Positions 18,172 to 26,226 of a stretch of DNA of 38,283 nucleotides are shown in pieces. This DNA is from Burkholderiales bacterium (GTDB lineage Bacteria; Pseudomonadota; Gammaproteobacteria; Burkholderiales; Ga0077523). Both the position numbers and the translations under genes were made by a program. Within the stretch, counting starts at the first letter, position 1; each line of letters begins with the position of its first letter. The stretch spans positions 1-38,283 of the forward strand of contig JAIEQG010000068.1 of the NCBI GenBank assembly GCA_019747905.1. The letters are read 5' to 3'. The notes beneath the pieces are model-generated. The model saw only the letters and a list, made by a program, of their open reading frames with translations, was not told the origin of the DNA and did no database searches.

Positions 18172-18570
18172 ATGGATCAGCAGTACAAGGTGTTTCTGGT
18201 TGAAGACTCGCCGGCGATCCGCGAAACGCTGGTGAGCTCGGTGGAATCGTCCGACCGGGTCCGGGTCGTCGGCTTCGCGGAAGGGGCGGACGACGCCTGG
18301 TCGCGCCTGCAGGAAGCGCCGGTGGACGCCGTCCTGATCGACCTGCGCCTTGCCTCGGGGACCGGGTTCGACCTGCTCGCGCGACTGCGTGGGCGGGAAG
18401 AGATGAAGCATCTGGTGAAGATCGTCCTCACCAACTACGGGTCGAATGCCTTCCGGCAGCGGTGCATGGCCCTGGGTGCCGACTATTTCTTCGACAAGTC
18501 GCTGGAGTTCGACGGTGTCGTCGACCTCCTCAACAAGCTGGCGGCGGAAGCGCCGCGGGCGCCGGCGTGA
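18172..18570 (+). CDS. Single-domain response regulator (CheY-like receiver)
   Basis: 132 residues, a receiver domain only. Acidic pocket Glu11-Asp12, acceptor Asp57 (AVLIDLRLASG), Thr87 (IVLTNYG) and Lys109 (FFDKS) are all present, so phosphorylation should work. There is no output domain, so it must act by protein contact, as a phosphate sink, or as a relay to another kinase. It lies 251 bp after the LuxR-type regulator and no kinase adjoins it. The ATG follows a weak ribosome-binding site (CAAGCAGTCAC), and the longer frame upstream runs through the REP element and is rejected. Confidence 0.88.
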   Translation: MDQQYKVFLVEDSPAIRETLVSSVESSDRVRVVGFAEGADDAWSRLQEAPVDAVLIDLRLASGTGFDLLARLRGREEMKHLVKIVLTNYGSNAFRQRCMALGADYFFDKSLEFDGVVDLLNKLAAEAPRAPA

Positions 18571-18685
18571 GGGCTCATGACGCCGCGTAGTCCGATTCCC
18601 ACACTCGTTTGGTCGCGGGCCGACAGCTTCGGTGGCGGTACCCGCGGAAGATGCAAACCGGATGTCCGATCGAAAGGAGACGACC

Positions 18686-18889
18686 ATGACGACGACCGGT
18701 TTGCAGGTGATCGCGTTCACGGCCATCGTGAGCGTGGCCTATGGTGTGTACCAGTGGTGGCAGGGCCGCAAGAACAAGTCGACCCGGGAAGAACGCACGG
18801 CGATGCAGACCTGGGAAGGCGAGGGCGGTAACATCGTGGATGAAACCCGGCCTTCCCAACCCGGCGGTCCGACCGTCCACCCGACCTGA
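18686..18889 (+). CDS. Hypothetical single-helix membrane protein
   Basis: 67 residues. One membrane helix (LQVIAFTAIVSVAYGVYQWW, ~5-24) is followed by a basic stop-transfer (QGRKNKSTREER) and a polar, Pro/Gly-rich tail. I recognise no family. Start choice is supported by AAGGAGA 5 bp before the ATG; upstream ATGs lack such a site. It is one of several very small envelope proteins in this block. Confidence 0.65.
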   Translation: MTTTGLQVIAFTAIVSVAYGVYQWWQGRKNKSTREERTAMQTWEGEGGNIVDETRPSQPGGPTVHPT

Positions 18890-18991
18890 TCGGGCGGGCG
18901 ATCGAGGCAGGAAGGCCAGACGCGGCAGGTTCGTTGTACACCGGATGCCGGCTGCCGCGTTTCCAGCACGTACCAAGAAGGGAGACAAACC

Positions 18992-19378
18992 ATGCGCGGA
19001 TGTGAACCGAAGTATCGTCTGGCGGGACTTGCCGCCGTCGGCCTGTGTGCCGTCCTGCTCGTACCGTTCGGGTCGCACGCTGCAATGCAGTCCTGCCCGG
19101 CTGGCTCGGGATCGACGGCCGTGGACCAGGACCGTGACGTGATGGCAGCACCCGCAGCGGACTACATCCGCCTGCATTGGCAGGTGGTGGCCCCGCCGCT
19201 GTATCGGGAATTGCCCCTGGATGCGGAGATGCGCACCCAAGGCGGGCAGCAGCCGCGCTCCGAAGTCATTCGGCCGCTACACCGCAGCGACGCGACCCGG
19301 AACGATCCCGCTGACACCGGCAAGCAGGAACACCTCAAGGTGGCCTGCGCTTCCCTGGAGAGCGTGACAGTCTATTGA
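18992..19378 (+). CDS. Hypothetical secreted protein
   Basis: 128 residues with a signal peptide (LAGLAAVGLCAVLLVPFGSHA, cleavage near residue 30). The mature part is hydrophilic, with two Cys (SCPAGSG and VACASLE) near its two ends that could form a disulfide. No family recognised. The AAGGGAG ribosome-binding site before the ATG is strong. It is the last plus-strand member of the envelope block and converges on a small Pro-rich secreted protein. Confidence 0.65.
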   Translation: MRGCEPKYRLAGLAAVGLCAVLLVPFGSHAAMQSCPAGSGSTAVDQDRDVMAAPAADYIRLHWQVVAPPLYRELPLDAEMRTQGGQQPRSEVIRPLHRSDATRNDPADTGKQEHLKVACASLESVTVY

Positions 19379-19410
19379 TGGAGTGACGCGCCCCTAGGTG
19401 GGGCGCATCC

Positions 19411-19674
19411 TCACTTCTTCTTGCCCGGCTCTTCCGGAGATTCGGGCCTGCGGTCGACCGCGCCCATCGAGGCGTCCGTCGGCGGCTTGACGGCCCGCTC
19501 CTGCTCCTTCGAGTAATCGGTCTGGTCGGCGCTGGGCGGCTTGGCGGCCGGCGGCTGTGCCGCGGGCACCGGTGCCGACGGCGGCGGCTTCTGGTCGCCT
19601 TCGGCCGCCTGGGCGGCCAGTGACCAGGTCAGGCCTGCGATCGTGAGCAGGCTTGCGGTTCGAGCGGTCTTCAT
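19411..19674 (-). CDS. Small secreted Pro-rich protein
   Basis: 87 residues. The signal peptide (MKTARTASLLTIAGLTWSLA to AQA, cleavage ~23) is followed by a Pro/Ala/Lys-rich, disordered mature part ending in EEPGKKK. No domain is recognised. Its leader is odd: the ribosome-binding site segment (CGAGGAGACCA, minus strand) is tandemly duplicated, with two perfect copies 11 bp apart before the ATG. The longer frame upstream of this ATG is Arg-rich and looks non-coding. Confidence 0.65.
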   Translation of the reverse strand: MKTARTASLLTIAGLTWSLAAQAAEGDQKPPPSAPVPAAQPPAAKPPSADQTDYSKEQERAVKPPTDASMGAVDRRPESPEEPGKKK

Positions 19675-19909
19675 CGTGGTCTCCTCGTGGTCTCCTCGTG
19701 GTCGAGCAGGGCGCGCGGCTTCGTCCCGGGCGCCCTTGCGGCAATGATGGTGGCTGCCGGGTCTTCGGTCCGTTCGGATGCGCACGCTACGAGTGGTGCC
19801 TCCGCGCCTCCCGGTTCATACTCTCGATCCGGCCCGGCCGCGATGGCATTCGCGGCCGTGGCCCTGCGGTTTTCGCACAGAATCAGCCCCGGGAGGAAAG
19901 AGAAAGAGA

Positions 19910-21718
19910 ATGGCCAAGAAGTCCATCAAGAAGGACCCAACGAAACTCCGTTCGCGCCAGTGGTTCGCGAATCCGGACAATCCGGACATGACCGCGCTGT
20001 ACCTCGAGCGCTACATGAACTTCGGACTGAAGCGCGAGGAACTGCAGGCGGGCAAGCCGATCATCGCGATCGCACAGTCGGGATCCGACCTCTCGCCCTG
20101 TAACCGCCATCACCTCGAGCTCGCCCACCGCGTGCGCGAGGGCGTGCGCGAAGCGGGCGGGATCGCCTTCGAGATACCGCTGCATCCGATCCAGGAGACC
20201 GGCAAGCGTCCCACGGCGGCGCTGGACCGCAATCTCTGCTATCTGGGACTGGTCGAGCTCCTGTACGGCTACTTCATCGACGGCGTCGTGCTCACCACGG
20301 GGTGCGACAAGACGACTCCCGCCCAACTCATGGCGGCGGCCACGGTGGACATTCCCGCGATCGTCCTGTCCGGCGGGCCGATGCTGAACGGCTGGTTCCG
20401 TGGCGAACGCACCGGGTCCGGCACCATCGTCTGGAAAGCGCGCCAGCTGCTCGCGGCCGGCGAGATCAATCACGAACAATTCATCGATCTGGTGGCGTCG
20501 TCCGCCCCGTCGGCGGGCCACTGCAACACCATGGGCACGGCCTCGACCATGAACTCGCTCGCGGAAGCGCTCGGTATGTCCCTGCCGGGCAGCGCCGCCA
20601 TTCCCGCGCCGCATCGCGACCGTTACGCCAACGCGTACGACACGGGCAAGCGCATCGTCGAGATGGTGTGGGAAGACCTGCGGCCGTCGAAGATCATGAC
20701 GCGCGAGGCCTTCGAGAACGTGATCGTGGTGAACTCGGCCATCGGTGGCTCCACCAACGCACCGATCCACTTCAACGCGATCGCGCGCCACATCGGCGTC
20801 AAGCTCGACAACAACGACTGGGAGAAGGTCGGCTACGACATCCCGTTGCTGGTGAACCTGCAGCCCGCCGGCGAGTACCTCGGTGAGGACTACTACCGCG
20901 CGGGCGGCGTACCCGGGGTGGTCAACGAACTGCTGAAGGCCGGCAAGATCCGCAAGAACGTGGTGACCGTGAACGGCAAGTCGCTGGCGGACAACTGCAA
21001 GAACACGCCGGTCCGGGATCCGCTCGTGATCTGGCCCTACAAGAAGCCGATGAAGACCAAGGCCGGCTTCCTCAACATGAAGGGCAACCTGTTCGACAGC
21101 GCGATCATGAAGACGAGCGTCATCTCCGACTCGTTCCGCGAACGCTACCTGTCCAATCCGAAGGACCCGAACGCGTTCGAGGGCCGCGCGATCGTGTTCG
21201 AAGGGCCGGAGGACTACCACCGCCGTCTCGACGATCCGAAGCTGAAGATCGACGACACCTGCCTGCTGTTCGTGCGCGGGACCGGACCGAAAGGCTATCC
21301 GGGCGCGGCCGAGGTGGTGAACATGCAACCGCCGGCCAAGCTCATCAAGGCCGGCGTGACGGAACTGCCGTGCATCGGTGACGGACGCCAGTCCGGGACC
21401 TCGGGCTCCCCGTCGATCCTGAACGCGTCGCCGGAGGCCGCGAGCAACGGCGGTCTTGCGATCATCAAGACCAACGACATGGTCCGCATCGACCTCAACA
21501 AGCGCACCGCGAACATCCTCATCAGCAAGGAGGAGTACAAGAAGCGGCTCGCGGCGCTGGAGAAGAAGGGCGGCTTCGCTGTGCCCGAGAGTCAGACCCC
21601 GTGGCAGGAAATCCAGCGCAGCGTCGTGGGCGAGTTGGCCGACGGCATGACGCTGAAGCCGGCGGAGAAGTATCAGCGGATCTCTACCACCAAGGGCGTG
21701 CCGCGCGACAACCATTGA
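19910..21718 (+). CDS. IlvD/Edd family dehydratase, sugar-acid (xylonate) type
   Basis: 602 residues. Fe-S ligand Cys are at 64 (LSPCNRHH), 132 (TTGCDKTTP) and 205 (SAGHCNTMG), with Lys134 next to the catalytic Asp133. The N-terminal [20 protein letters not shown] and the segment [14 protein letters not shown] match what I remember of Caulobacter D-xylonate dehydratase more closely than housekeeping IlvD, so a C5/C6 aldonic acid is the likelier substrate. The reaction is elimination of water to a 2-keto-3-deoxy acid. No aldolase, sugar dehydrogenase or transporter gene is adjacent, so the pathway is not completed here. A hairpin overlaps the stop codon and probably terminates transcription. 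Confidence 0.92.
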   Translation: MAKKSIKKDPTKLRSRQWFANPDNPDMTALYLERYMNFGLKREELQAGKPIIAIAQSGSDLSPCNRHHLELAHRVREGVREAGGIAFEIPLHPIQETGKRPTAALDRNLCYLGLVELLYGYFIDGVVLTTGCDKTTPAQLMAAATVDIPAIVLSGGPMLNGWFRGERTGSGTIVWKARQLLAAGEINHEQFIDLVASSAPSAGHCNTMGTASTMNSLAEALGMSLPGSAAIPAPHRDRYANAYDTGKRIVEMVWEDLRPSKIMTREAFENVIVVNSAIGGSTNAPIHFNAIARHIGVKLDNNDWEKVGYDIPLLVNLQPAGEYLGEDYYRAGGVPGVVNELLKAGKIRKNVVTVNGKSLADNCKNTPVRDPLVIWPYKKPMKTKAGFLNMKGNLFDSAIMKTSVISDSFRERYLSNPKDPNAFEGRAIVFEGPEDYHRRLDDPKLKIDDTCLLFVRGTGPKGYPGAAEVVNMQPPAKLIKAGVTELPCIGDGRQSGTSGSPSILNASPEAASNGGLAIIKTNDMVRIDLNKRTANILISKEEYKKRLAALEKKGGFAVPESQTPWQEIQRSVVGELADGMTLKPAEKYQRISTTKGVPRDNH

Positions 21719-21743
21719 TGTTGCCGGCGAGGCCGGCAACATC
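21717..21743 (+). terminator. Hairpin overlapping the dehydratase stop codon
   Basis: GATGTTGCCGGC (21717-21728) pairs perfectly with GCCGGCAACATC (21732-21743) around a 3-base loop; the stem begins inside the stop codon. The following sequence (ATTGCGCTTTATTGTT) is T-rich but has no continuous run, so it is a probable terminator and not a textbook one. Confidence 0.6.
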
Positions 21744-21779
21744 ATTGCGCTTTATTGTTGCCTCCCCCTCTTCCCCCGG

Positions 21780-21804
21780 CCCCTTCTCCGCCAGGGAGAA
21801 GGGG
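21780..21804. repeat. GC-rich hairpin of the CCCCTTCTCC type
   Basis: CCCCTTCTCC (21780-21789) pairs with GGAGAAGGGG (21795-21804) around GCCAG. It is preceded by CTTCCCCCGG, resembling half of the REP-like doublets elsewhere in the window but without a partner. It sits between the convergent dehydratase and cupin-like genes. Confidence 0.6.
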
Positions 21805-21881
21805 GGTGAGACCTCCTTGAGGGATCAGAGGTAGCCACCACGGCCGCCTGCACTGCGCTTGCGACGCTCTGCAGGACGCTT

Positions 21882-22259
21882 CTAGTTGCATCCCTTCGGT
21901 TCCACCACGATGTACTCGACACGAACATCGCCGATGTTCTCCGGTTGAATCCGCCCGCCGGGCGCCCAGTAGGCCTGCCCAGCTTTGCCGGGAGGTGTCG
22001 TGATGGACTTCCCGTCCGGAAACGTCAGCTTGAAGCCCTTGCTTCCCGTGAGGTTGACGATCACCACGTCCTTGGCGTCGAACGGGGCCGCCGACTTTTC
22101 TCCCGGCCCGAAGATCGCGCGGACCACGCGAACGCAGTTGTTCTCGAACTCGAGCTTGTGGTGTGCCGGATCCGCAACGACGTCCTGTTGCGCCACGGCT
22201 ACGGCGGAGAATCCGAAAGCGGCGAACGAGGAAACCAGAACCTGCTTGATGCAAGCCAT
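21882..22259 (-). CDS. Small secreted cupin-like protein
   Basis: 125 residues with a signal peptide (cleavage after AVAVA, ~23). The rest is a run of short beta strands (HKLEFENNCVRVVRAIFGPGEKS, VVIVNLTGSKGFKLTF, VRVEYIVVEPKG) that looks like a small cupin barrel. The usual cupin His/Glu metal set is not complete, so catalysis cannot be claimed. The two Cys of the mature part (NNC, KGCN) could join. The AAGGAGC ribosome-binding site fixes the start. It lies downstream of the UPF0280/DUF1185 operon on the same strand, after a 241-bp gap, so it is probably separate. Confidence 0.65.
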   Translation of the reverse strand: MACIKQVLVSSFAAFGFSAVAVAQQDVVADPAHHKLEFENNCVRVVRAIFGPGEKSAAPFDAKDVVIVNLTGSKGFKLTFPDGKSITTPPGKAGQAYWAPGGRIQPENIGDVRVEYIVVEPKGCN

Positions 22260-22500
22260 ATGTGCTCCTTGGTCTTGGTTGGTGACGCCGAGCGTGCGGG
22301 TGGCGCGTCGCGTCGTGGAACCCCCGTGAATCCGTCGCCCTGGATCGCGCTGCGAAAACCGGGAGTGCGCTGGACAGCGCGGCACTAGGCTAAGCCGAAG
22401 GAGATTACATTCGACTTACCGATTGGAGTGCGATGGGGTGCCATGCCACGTGGCCTTCCAGCGGGTGGGTGCGGGCCGGGACCCGTCCGCGCGATCCGAT

Positions 22501-23688
22501 TCAATCCGCCGGCCGCAGCTTCTTCACCTCTTCGTCCGACGGCAGATAGGCAGCACCTTCGCGATACACCCAATCCACCATCATGCCCTTGCCGTCCTTT
22601 TGTGCGAGGCGTCCCACGTACGCACCCATCGTGGACTGGTGATCGATCGCGCGGTAGCGGATGCGGCCGAAGGGTGTTTCCACCGGCAGGTCCTTCATCG
22701 CCGCGATCAGCTTTTCCGTGTCGGTGCCACCGGCCTTCTTGATTGCCGCAGCCACGCTGAGTGCTGCCGAGTAGCCGACCACGGAACCCAGGCGCGGATA
22801 GTCGTTCCAGCGCTTCTGATACGCCGCGAGGAAGCGCTTGTGCTCCGGTGAGGCGATCTCGCTCCAGGGATAGCCGGTCACGATCCATCCGGCGGGCGTT
22901 TCGTCCTTTAGCGGATCGAGGTACTCGGGTTCGCCGGCGAGCAGGTTGACCACGGTGCGATCGCGGAACAATCCGCGCGTGTTGCCTTCGCGCACGAACT
23001 TCGCGAGATCCGGCCCGAACAGCGCGCTGAAGATCGCATCGGGTTTCGCGGCGGACAGTGCCTGCACGATGGCACCGGCGTCCACCTTGCCGAGCGGTGG
23101 CGTCTGTTCCGCGACGAATTCGACGTCCGGCTGCCGCTTCTTGAGCAGGGTCTTGAACGCGTTCGCTGCCGACTGGCCGTACTCGTAGTTGGGATACACG
23201 AGCGCCCAGCGCTTCTTCTTCAATTGCGCCGCTTCGGGAATCAGCATCGCGGTCTGCATGTAGGTGGAGGCGCGCAGGCGGAACGTGTAGCGGTTGCCGC
23301 CTTCCCAAACGAGCTTGTCCGACAGCGGTTCGGCGGCGAGGAACAGCAGCTTGCGTTGCTTCGCGAAATCGCTCACGGCGAGTCCGACGTTGGAGGCGAA
23401 GCCGCCCATAAGCAGTGCTACTTGCTCTCGACTCGCCAGCTCTTCGGCCACACGCACGGCGTCTCCGGGATTGCCGTTGTCGTCCCGCGAGACGACTTCA
23501 AGCTTGGCACCGTTGACGCCGCCGGCCGCGTTGATCTCTTCGACAGCGAGGGTCCAGCCCTTCTTGTAGGGCTCGAGGAAGGCGGGGAACGCCTTGTAGG
23601 AGTTCAGTTCGCCGATGCGGATCGTGGCTTCGGCCTGGATGGTGGTGCTTGCGGCGCACAGCGATAGAACTGCAAGGATGCGTTTCAT
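22501..23688 (-). CDS. Liv-type ABC transporter substrate-binding protein
   Basis: 395 residues with a signal peptide (MKRILAVLSLCAASTTIQA) and a type I periplasmic-binding fold: IRIGELNSYKAFPAFLEPYKKGW at the first strand, then DDNGNPGDAVRVAEEL, LLMGGFASNVGLAVSDFA and YPNYEYGQSAANAFK. The family binds branched-chain amino acids, amides, urea and aromatic acids for LivHMGF importers. No permease or ATPase gene is adjacent. It may feed the binding-protein-less livHMGF set 15 kb away or a distant one. The ATG overlaps the preceding stop as ATGA, tying it to the DUF2059-like gene. Confidence 0.93.
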   Translation of the reverse strand: MKRILAVLSLCAASTTIQAEATIRIGELNSYKAFPAFLEPYKKGWTLAVEEINAAGGVNGAKLEVVSRDDNGNPGDAVRVAEELASREQVALLMGGFASNVGLAVSDFAKQRKLLFLAAEPLSDKLVWEGGNRYTFRLRASTYMQTAMLIPEAAQLKKKRWALVYPNYEYGQSAANAFKTLLKKRQPDVEFVAEQTPPLGKVDAGAIVQALSAAKPDAIFSALFGPDLAKFVREGNTRGLFRDRTVVNLLAGEPEYLDPLKDETPAGWIVTGYPWSEIASPEHKRFLAAYQKRWNDYPRLGSVVGYSAALSVAAAIKKAGGTDTEKLIAAMKDLPVETPFGRIRYRAIDHQSTMGAYVGRLAQKDGKGMMVDWVYREGAAYLPSDEEVKKLRPAD

Positions 23689-24434
23689 CGTGGGGCTTCG
23701 GTGGGATGGGAGATGCGGAATGCAGCGACGGTCGCGTCGACTTCCTTCTGCAGGACGGCGTTGAGACGCTGGATCGGACCGCCGTCGGTGGCCATCATCT
23801 TCTGCAGCCGGTCGCGGTTGGCCTGCGCCACGCGGGCGAAGGCAGGCTGCCGGAACAAGCGGCCGAGTTCGGCCTGGTCTTCGGGACTCAGGCGCACTTC
23901 GCTGCGGTGCGCTTCGAGTTCACTGATCAGTGCCGCGCGCTCATCGGCAAGCTCGGCCGGTACGTGGCCGCCGACGGCGTTCAACATGAGCACGGCCGAC
24001 AGCCCGTAGTCCGCTGCCTTGATCATGCGTTGGGCGAGCGGCGAACGCTGGAAGGCGAGCAGGGCTTCCAGATCCGTGTCCGACACGCCGTCCAGGATCT
24101 CGCGCCCTTCCTCGAAGGAGAGGGCGGGTGACAGGCTCTCTACCGCGCGTACCGATATCTCCGGCGAGCGTTCTTCGAGTTGGTGCCACTCGGCGGACTC
24201 CGGGGTCCACTCGGGCCCGAGGGATCCGTCGGCGCCGGCCTCAGCGAGCTTGCGCGCGAGCGCGACCCGCACCAGGAAGGGCAGAACCTGATCCTTCAGG
24301 AAGGGCGTGGACGCGGATTGTGCCGCGACGTAGCGCTCGATCATGCCGGCGCGCGCATTGTCCTCGGCAGCGGCGGGTGCGGCCCACACCCACGCGGCCC
24401 AGGCGAGTCCGAGGAGTGCGACGCGCAGCTTCAT
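23685..24434 (-). CDS. Secreted helical protein, DUF2059-like
   Basis: 249 residues with a signal peptide (cleavage after AAPAAA, ~23). The mature part is helical; the segment LSFEEGREILDGVSDTDLEALLAFQRSPLAQRM (~104-136) resembles the DUF2059 pattern of a helix followed by a 'FxxSPxGxxM' element. This similarity is by eye only. No Cys or catalytic motif is evident. The stop overlaps the start of the binding-protein gene by 4 bp, so the two are co-translated and probably act in the same compartment. The gap to the upstream DUF1185 gene is 82 bp. Confidence 0.7.
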   Translation of the reverse strand: MKLRVALLGLAWAAWVWAAPAAAEDNARAGMIERYVAAQSASTPFLKDQVLPFLVRVALARKLAEAGADGSLGPEWTPESAEWHQLEERSPEISVRAVESLSPALSFEEGREILDGVSDTDLEALLAFQRSPLAQRMIKAADYGLSAVLMLNAVGGHVPAELADERAALISELEAHRSEVRLSPEDQAELGRLFRQPAFARVAQANRDRLQKMMATDGGPIQRLNAVLQKEVDATVAAFRISHPTEAPR

Positions 24435-24516
24435 TCGGCGACTGTCCCGGTGCTCGCCGGAAGAGTGGCGAGTTCCTCGCGGGCGGCCAACGATGCCAGG
24501 GTGCTGTCGACCACGC

Positions 24517-25155
24517 CTATCGTTGCCCGTCGCCGACGCTGATGTCGGAGGCCTTGAGGCCGCCCATGCGGGCGTGGATGCGCGGGCCGTCGGTCATCGC
24601 GAGGATCAGCATCAGTTCGTCGGGCTTCGGTGCGTCCGGCACGCGCACTTCGATCGCGTCGAAGTGGCTGCGCACGTAAGCGGCGTTGATGTGGTGCACG
24701 GGGATGTCGATCGCGGTGCCGACCGGGCCCACCTTGGTCGTCGAAGGCACGATGGCCTTGGCGCCGCCCAGCATTTCGCGCATGGCGTACCCGCCCGGGA
24801 CGTGCCAGAACGCCCCGTGCTCGAGCTCGCCCGAAGTGCCGACGATCGTGCCCTTGCCGTAGGACTCGATCTTCGCAGGGTCGCCGCCGAGGGAATCGAT
24901 CAGCTTGCGCGCCATTTCGAGGCCGAGCGGCTTGAGCGCCTCCATGAACGGTTCGATCGTGTCGAAATAGTGACCCGCATACGGGTTGCGGATGATCGCT
25001 GCCACCGTGGCCTTGCGGCGCGGCACCGCGGCGCGCGGACCGCCGTCGTGGAACGACTCCTCGACGCACGTGACGATCTTGCGGACCTCTACGGGCGGCA
25101 GGTGCGCGACGCCGTGGACCTGCTGCATGACGTTCGTGGCGGTGAGGTCGCTCAT
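24517..25155 (-). CDS. 'Amino acid synthesis' family protein (DUF1185)
   Basis: 212 residues matching the AA_synth/DUF1185 family, from VRKIVTCVEE (24-33) and AAIIRNPYAG (52-61) through GKGTIVGTSGELEHGAFWHVPGG to DAIEVRVPDAPKPDELMLILAMTDGPR. The family name comes from an early genetic inference; no reaction is established. It is cytoplasmic (no signal). The ATG overlaps the UPF0280 stop as ATGA and has its own GGAGGA ribosome-binding site. Translational coupling to UPF0280 suggests the two proteins work in one pathway. Confidence 0.88.
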   Translation of the reverse strand: MSDLTATNVMQQVHGVAHLPPVEVRKIVTCVEESFHDGGPRAAVPRRKATVAAIIRNPYAGHYFDTIEPFMEALKPLGLEMARKLIDSLGGDPAKIESYGKGTIVGTSGELEHGAFWHVPGGYAMREMLGGAKAIVPSTTKVGPVGTAIDIPVHHINAAYVRSHFDAIEVRVPDAPKPDELMLILAMTDGPRIHARMGGLKASDISVGDGQR

Positions 25156-26075
25156 GGGTGGATGTCCTCCGTGTGGCGCACCGCGTGCGCCTTGCGATCG
25201 TGCAGCGGTGCTGCGATTCTTGTGTGGCCCTGCAGGCGCAGACAGGCCGCGTGGATCAAGCCGGCGAGCTGCATCCGGTGCGCCACCTGCAGTCCCGCTT
25301 CGAGCGCGGCGTTGATCGCATTCTCCGGAAGGGCGCCCACGGCAACGGTCACGGGCAGGTCGCGAAGATCGGTGTCATCGCGCACGGCGCGCGCGGGCAG
25401 GCGGTGCACAGCCGGATGATCCACGTTGAGCGCATTGGCCACAAGCGTCGCGGCGGCGTCGGCGGCGGCAGCGTTGCGAGCCACCACGGTCACTGCATCC
25501 GCGATGCCGAGCGATAGCGAGCGGCCGCGCCAGCCCGACGTGGCGATACCGCCCATCGCGTCCTCCGCGGTGAGATCGAGAGCCCCGTGCAACGCCGCAT
25601 CCTCGATGCCCGCGAGTCCCACCCGGAACTGCTCGCCCGGTGCGAGGTGGATCGCGATGTCGCCGCCGTTGTTCACATAGGCGCGCCGCAGACGCGCCCG
25701 GGCCAGCATCGCAGCGAGGATCTCGTCGGCCACGGCACCGGCCACCGCCGCCATGGGTGTAATGAAGACCGCGCGGTGGGGCCAGCAGGCGTCCACCATT
25801 CGCAGTGCGATGGGACCTGTCAGTGGCGGACGGGCCGGGCCGAGCGGAGTCCGCAGCAGCGGCAGTTCGTCCACGAGCGCCTTCAGGATGCCGGTGAAGC
25901 GATCGGCGGCGGCTTGGTAGGCAAGCGCCACCTCCTTTGGGTCGTCGGCGAACGCCTCGATGACCAGGTCGATCGGGCCTTCCTGCAGGTGCAACCGGCG
26001 GTCGCCGGACAGCCCGGTGGGACTCGTCGGGGCGGTATGGCAAACCCCTGAGGCAGGTGGTGGGAGTGTGGTCAT
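25152..26075 (-). CDS. UPF0280 family (ApbE-like) protein
   Basis: 307 residues. Family hallmarks are TPMAAVAGAVADEIL (106-120) and YVNNGGDIAIHL (133-144), resembling the flavin-binding region of ApbE flavin transferases, to which UPF0280 is structurally related. The C-terminal half has GGIATSGWRGRSLSLGIADAVTVVA, again ApbE-like. Whether it transfers FMN is unknown. The ATG chosen is the first one 51 codons inside the open frame; the upstream part is the divergent promoter region. It is the first gene of the operon opposite the GntR regulator. Confidence 0.85.
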   Translation of the reverse strand: MTTLPPPASGVCHTAPTSPTGLSGDRRLHLQEGPIDLVIEAFADDPKEVALAYQAAADRFTGILKALVDELPLLRTPLGPARPPLTGPIALRMVDACWPHRAVFITPMAAVAGAVADEILAAMLARARLRRAYVNNGGDIAIHLAPGEQFRVGLAGIEDAALHGALDLTAEDAMGGIATSGWRGRSLSLGIADAVTVVARNAAAADAAATLVANALNVDHPAVHRLPARAVRDDTDLRDLPVTVAVGALPENAINAALEAGLQVAHRMQLAGLIHAACLRLQGHTRIAAPLHDRKAHAVRHTEDIHP

Positions 26076-26163
26076 CGAGCGGGCACCGGTCGAATCGGGA
26101 AGGTAACAGCCGGACGGCCGGTCCGGGGAGATTTGGGAGCCGGGAGTGTTTGGGCGGAAGTTG

Positions 26164-26193
26164 TTGCATCCTGAATTCAGAATGCTGTATGCT
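26164..26193 (+). promoter_or_regulatory. GntR promoter with a 20-bp near-palindromic operator
   Basis: A -35-like TTGCAT (26164-26169) and a -10-like TATGCT (26188-26193) are 18 bp apart. GCATCCTGAATTCAGAATGC (26166-26185) is a near-perfect palindrome with one mismatched pair, centred on CTGAATTCAG, and covers the -35/spacer. Its place fits autorepression by the GntR protein and control of the divergent UPF0280 operon. Size and symmetry suit FCD-type GntR operators, though the sequence itself is not one I know. Confidence 0.6.
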
Positions 26194-26226
26194 TCACCTG
26201 TCTCCTTGATTTGGCAGGCATCCAGC

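Noticed and set aside
19883..21745. 620-codon minus-strand frame opposite the dehydratase
   Set aside because: Antisense to a well-supported IlvD/Edd gene; His/Arg/Val-rich composition with no family motif.
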